Source: JAJCYK01 sp965212195 (GTDB taxonomy: Bacteria > Bacteroidota > Bacteroidia > Cytophagales > Cyclobacteriaceae). Taken from it: a stretch of 64,000 bases of DNA. Numbering within the stretch: the stretch's first letter is position 1; the number at the start of each line of letters is the position of its first letter. This document shows, piece after piece, positions 62,387 through 64,000 of the stretch. Location of the stretch: positions 620,001 to 684,000 of the forward strand of contig CBDBUW010000010.1 of NCBI GenBank assembly GCA_965212195.1, read 5' to 3'. The notes under the pieces were generated by a model that was not told the origin of the DNA, made no database searches, and worked only from the letters and a program-made list of their open reading frames with translations. The translations under genes and the position numbers were made by a program.

Positions 62387-62387
62387 T

Positions 62388-62669
62388 ATGAAAGCGATAT
62401 GGAATGAACAGGTGCTTGCTGAAAGCGACCAAACTATTGTAATTGAAGGCAACCATTATTTTCCCCCTAGCAGCGTAAAGTGGGAGTTTTTTGAGGATAG
62501 CGAAACCCATTCAGTTTGTCCCTGGAAAGGACAAGCCTCCTACCACCATGTGATGGTGAATGGACAAAATAACCCCGATGCTGCCTGGTATTATCCCGAT
62601 CCCAAAGAAGCAGCGAAGGGCTTTAAGGACTACATCGCCTTTTGGAAAGGGGTGGAAGTGGTGACCTAA
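62388..62669 (+). CDS. DUF427 domain protein
   Basis: A 93-residue protein from ATG 62388 (MKAIWNEQVLAES); the frame is open 72 nt further but runs into the channel gene. It has the DUF427 features NHYFPPSSVKWEFF, CPWKGQASYHHV and AAWYYPDPKEAA. Function unknown; the fold is small and metal- or ligand-binding in relatives. Spaced 1 nt from the channel stop. Confidence 0.86.
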   Translation: MKAIWNEQVLAESDQTIVIEGNHYFPPSSVKWEFFEDSETHSVCPWKGQASYHHVMVNGQNNPDAAWYYPDPKEAAKGFKDYIAFWKGVEVVT

Positions 62670-62785
62670 GTGATCGGCCTGATATTTACACTTATCGAGT
62701 ATAACCAGCTGTTGATCCAAAAGAGCCATTTTTAAGTGCCAAAATGCTTTTATTTACCCCGTTCCAGCATATTTATATCTAACAA

Positions 62786-62974
62786 ATGACATCATTATTA
62801 AAAACTGCCATACCCTACGTTATGATGATAGCGTTAATGGTGCTCACTTTATGGACACGGGACAGTAGCCAAGCCTCTACTGTAGATCCCGGCAATACTG
62901 CAGATTCCCTAACAAATGTAGCCAATACTGCCTTGGAGGAAGTACCTAGCCAAAATCATCAACAATCTGAATAG
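62786..62974 (+). CDS. Short single-helix membrane protein
   Basis: A 62-residue ORF (ATG at 62786) with one hydrophobic segment (residues 8-22) and an acidic, Ser/Thr-rich C-terminus. It is not recognised. It has a codon pattern like its neighbours but no family support, so it may or may not be translated. Confidence 0.4.
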   Translation: MTSLLKTAIPYVMMIALMVLTLWTRDSSQASTVDPGNTADSLTNVANTALEEVPSQNHQQSE

Positions 62975-63104
62975 GTGTTAGGACCCATTAGGCTGAAAAA
63001 TTCACAGAAAATACCTCAAAATAATACATGCGTTCACTAGTTGAGTAAATGCCAAGGCATTTCTCTTAATAAACTCCTAGAATTACCTCTTAAATCAATG
63101 AGAG

Positions 63105-64000
63105 ATGGAATTCCTGGAGGTACTTACCTTGCTGATATTTTTCGCATCAGCCTTTACATACATCAATCTCAAGTTTTTAAAACTGCCCTACACCATTGGT
63201 ATGATGATCATGGCCCTGGTGATGTCATTGGGTATCGAGCTGATCGGGCTGTTCTACCCTCATATCACTGAGGTCGCTGAGAATATTGTTAAGCAGGTGG
63301 ACTTCAGCGAGGTATTGCTCAATATCATGTTGAGTTTCCTGCTATTTGCCAGCGCCCTGCATATCAACTTGCAAAAATTGGCAGAAGAGAAATGGCCGAT
63401 ATTCACTTTGGCCACCGTGGGAGTACTGATTTCCACGGTGATCACCGCTACAGCTATGTATTATCTGCTGCCACTAATAGGTATCTCGTTGGATTATATT
63501 TATTGCTTGCTGTTCGGGGCTTTGATATCTCCTACCGACCCCATTGCGGTGTTGGCCATGGTCAAGGAGTACAAAATTTCCAAAAACCTGGAAGTTAAGT
63601 TTTCCGGGGAATCTCTTTTTAATGACGGTATCGGGGTAGTAGTATTCCTCACCATATTCGAGATCTCCAATGCAGGCCTGGAGAATTTTCAGTTGACTTC
63701 CGCCTTGAGCTTATTCGGTCAGGAAGTTATCGGTGGTGTGGGCCTGGGAATCATGTTGGGGTATGCTGGATTTCATTTTTTAAAGCTGATCGACAATTCA
63801 CAGATCCAGCTGGAGGTGCTGGTCACCTTGACCATGGTGCTGGTAGGTACGGTTACCGCTCAGAAATTGCACGTCAGCAGTCCGCTGGCTATGGTGGTGA
63901 TGGGCTTGTTTGTGGGCAATGAAGGACGTAAAAAATCCCTGGCCAATGTTGCCGGAGATTATGTTTTAAAGTTTTGGGATCTGGTAGATGAGGTACTGAA
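63105..64000 (+). CDS. CPA1 Na+/H+ antiporter (partial)
   Basis: The first 298 residues of a monovalent cation:proton antiporter, cut by the window edge. The start is the ATG at 63105 (MEFLEVLTLLIFF) with GAGA just upstream. The NhaP/CPA1 signatures are present: SPTDPIAVLAM and ESLFNDGIGVVVF, where the Asp of ND is the ion-binding site. It exchanges Na+ or K+ for H+ across the inner membrane, for pH and salt balance. Confidence 0.9.
   Translation, partial: MEFLEVLTLLIFFASAFTYINLKFLKLPYTIGMMIMALVMSLGIELIGLFYPHITEVAENIVKQVDFSEVLLNIMLSFLLFASALHINLQKLAEEKWPIFTLATVGVLISTVITATAMYYLLPLIGISLDYIYCLLFGALISPTDPIAVLAMVKEYKISKNLEVKFSGESLFNDGIGVVVFLTIFEISNAGLENFQLTSALSLFGQEVIGGVGLGIMLGYAGFHFLKLIDNSQIQLEVLVTLTMVLVGTVTAQKLHVSSPLAMVVMGLFVGNEGRKKSLANVAGDYVLKFWDLVDEVL

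Noticed and set aside
62719..62751. Hairpin CATTTT/AAAATG with CTTTT downstream of the DUF427 gene as a terminator.
   Set aside because: The stem is AT-only with a bulge of three bases and poor T-run, too weak to call.
62786..63160. The short ORF at 62786 shares wording (LK..PY, MMI, LMV) and a few DNA words with the N-terminus of the following antiporter, suggesting a partial duplication.
   Set aside because: The match is short, has an indel, and both are hydrophobic helices, where such likeness arises by chance. A sequence alignment with significance would be needed.

Overview
The window is ordinary chromosomal DNA from a member of the Bacteroidota, probably a marine or free-living aerobe of the Flavobacteriia, Cytophagia or Saprospiria. 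The evidence is a type IX secretion C-terminal sorting domain on a very large surface protein, many lipoproteins whose lipobox is followed by acidic or polar residues, CarboxypepD_reg-like domains on membrane and secreted proteins, a BamA-type barrel fusion, weak Shine-Dalgarno sequences, and protein families such as DUF6503, TIGR04283 glycosyltransferases and AbgT. No rRNA, tRNA, CRISPR array, transposase, prophage gene or origin was recognised. No stretch longer than 300 bases lacks a gene. The first and last genes are cut by the window edges.

Layout. (1) 1-7447, minus strand: a tightly coupled operon of eight genes (PQQ dehydrogenase-cytochrome c lipoprotein, CBM9-like protein, SMP-30 lactonase-like lipoprotein, amidohydrolase, BASS-type symporter, RraA-like aldolase, RidA deaminase, SelA-like PLP enzyme). 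Almost every enzyme carries an export signal, so it looks like a catabolic pathway run in the periplasm. (2) 7617-12425: a serine hydrolase and a 1175-residue VCBS/UnbV/LamG surface protein with a type IX sorting tail. (3) 12579-19105: a MerA-like flavoprotein, a small membrane protein, and a 1243-residue fusion of a degenerate phosphoesterase, a kinase-like segment and an outer-membrane barrel. (4) 19311-29694: housekeeping and stand-alone genes, including an atypical pyruvate kinase, homogentisate dioxygenase, an ABC exporter and phosphofructokinase. (5) 29029-37979: a peroxiredoxin-bestrophin-carbonic anhydrase run, a sulfatase, diacylglycerol kinase, aldo/keto reductase, a phosphoesterase plus soluble PQQ dehydrogenase, truncated haemoglobin and cold-shock protein. 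(6) 40242-49759, minus: permease, porin-like protein, gamma-glutamylamide synthetase, iron alcohol dehydrogenase, glutamine-amidotransferase-type hydrolase and aldehyde dehydrogenase. Together these spell a gamma-glutamylated amino-alcohol (most likely ethanolamine) degradation route. AATTG-type heptamer repeat arrays lie at its gene ends. (7) 50043-59518: an operon with a von Willebrand A protein and two secreted alpha/alpha-toroid proteins, facing a tandem pair of ECF sigma / membrane anti-sigma-like modules that share a CarboxypepD_reg domain with it. (8) 59515-64000, plus: DUF2147 protein, membrane-anchored FMN glutamate-synthase-like enzyme, a voltage-gated K+ channel gene broken by a one-base frameshift, a DUF427 protein and a truncated CPA1 Na+/H+ antiporter.

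Most interesting are the kinase-like/pseudophosphatase/BamA fusion, the predicted amino-alcohol operon, the exported RidA-RraA-SelA set, and the sigma/anti-sigma/vWA/toroid locus. All function assignments come from reading motifs and gene order; no database search was run.
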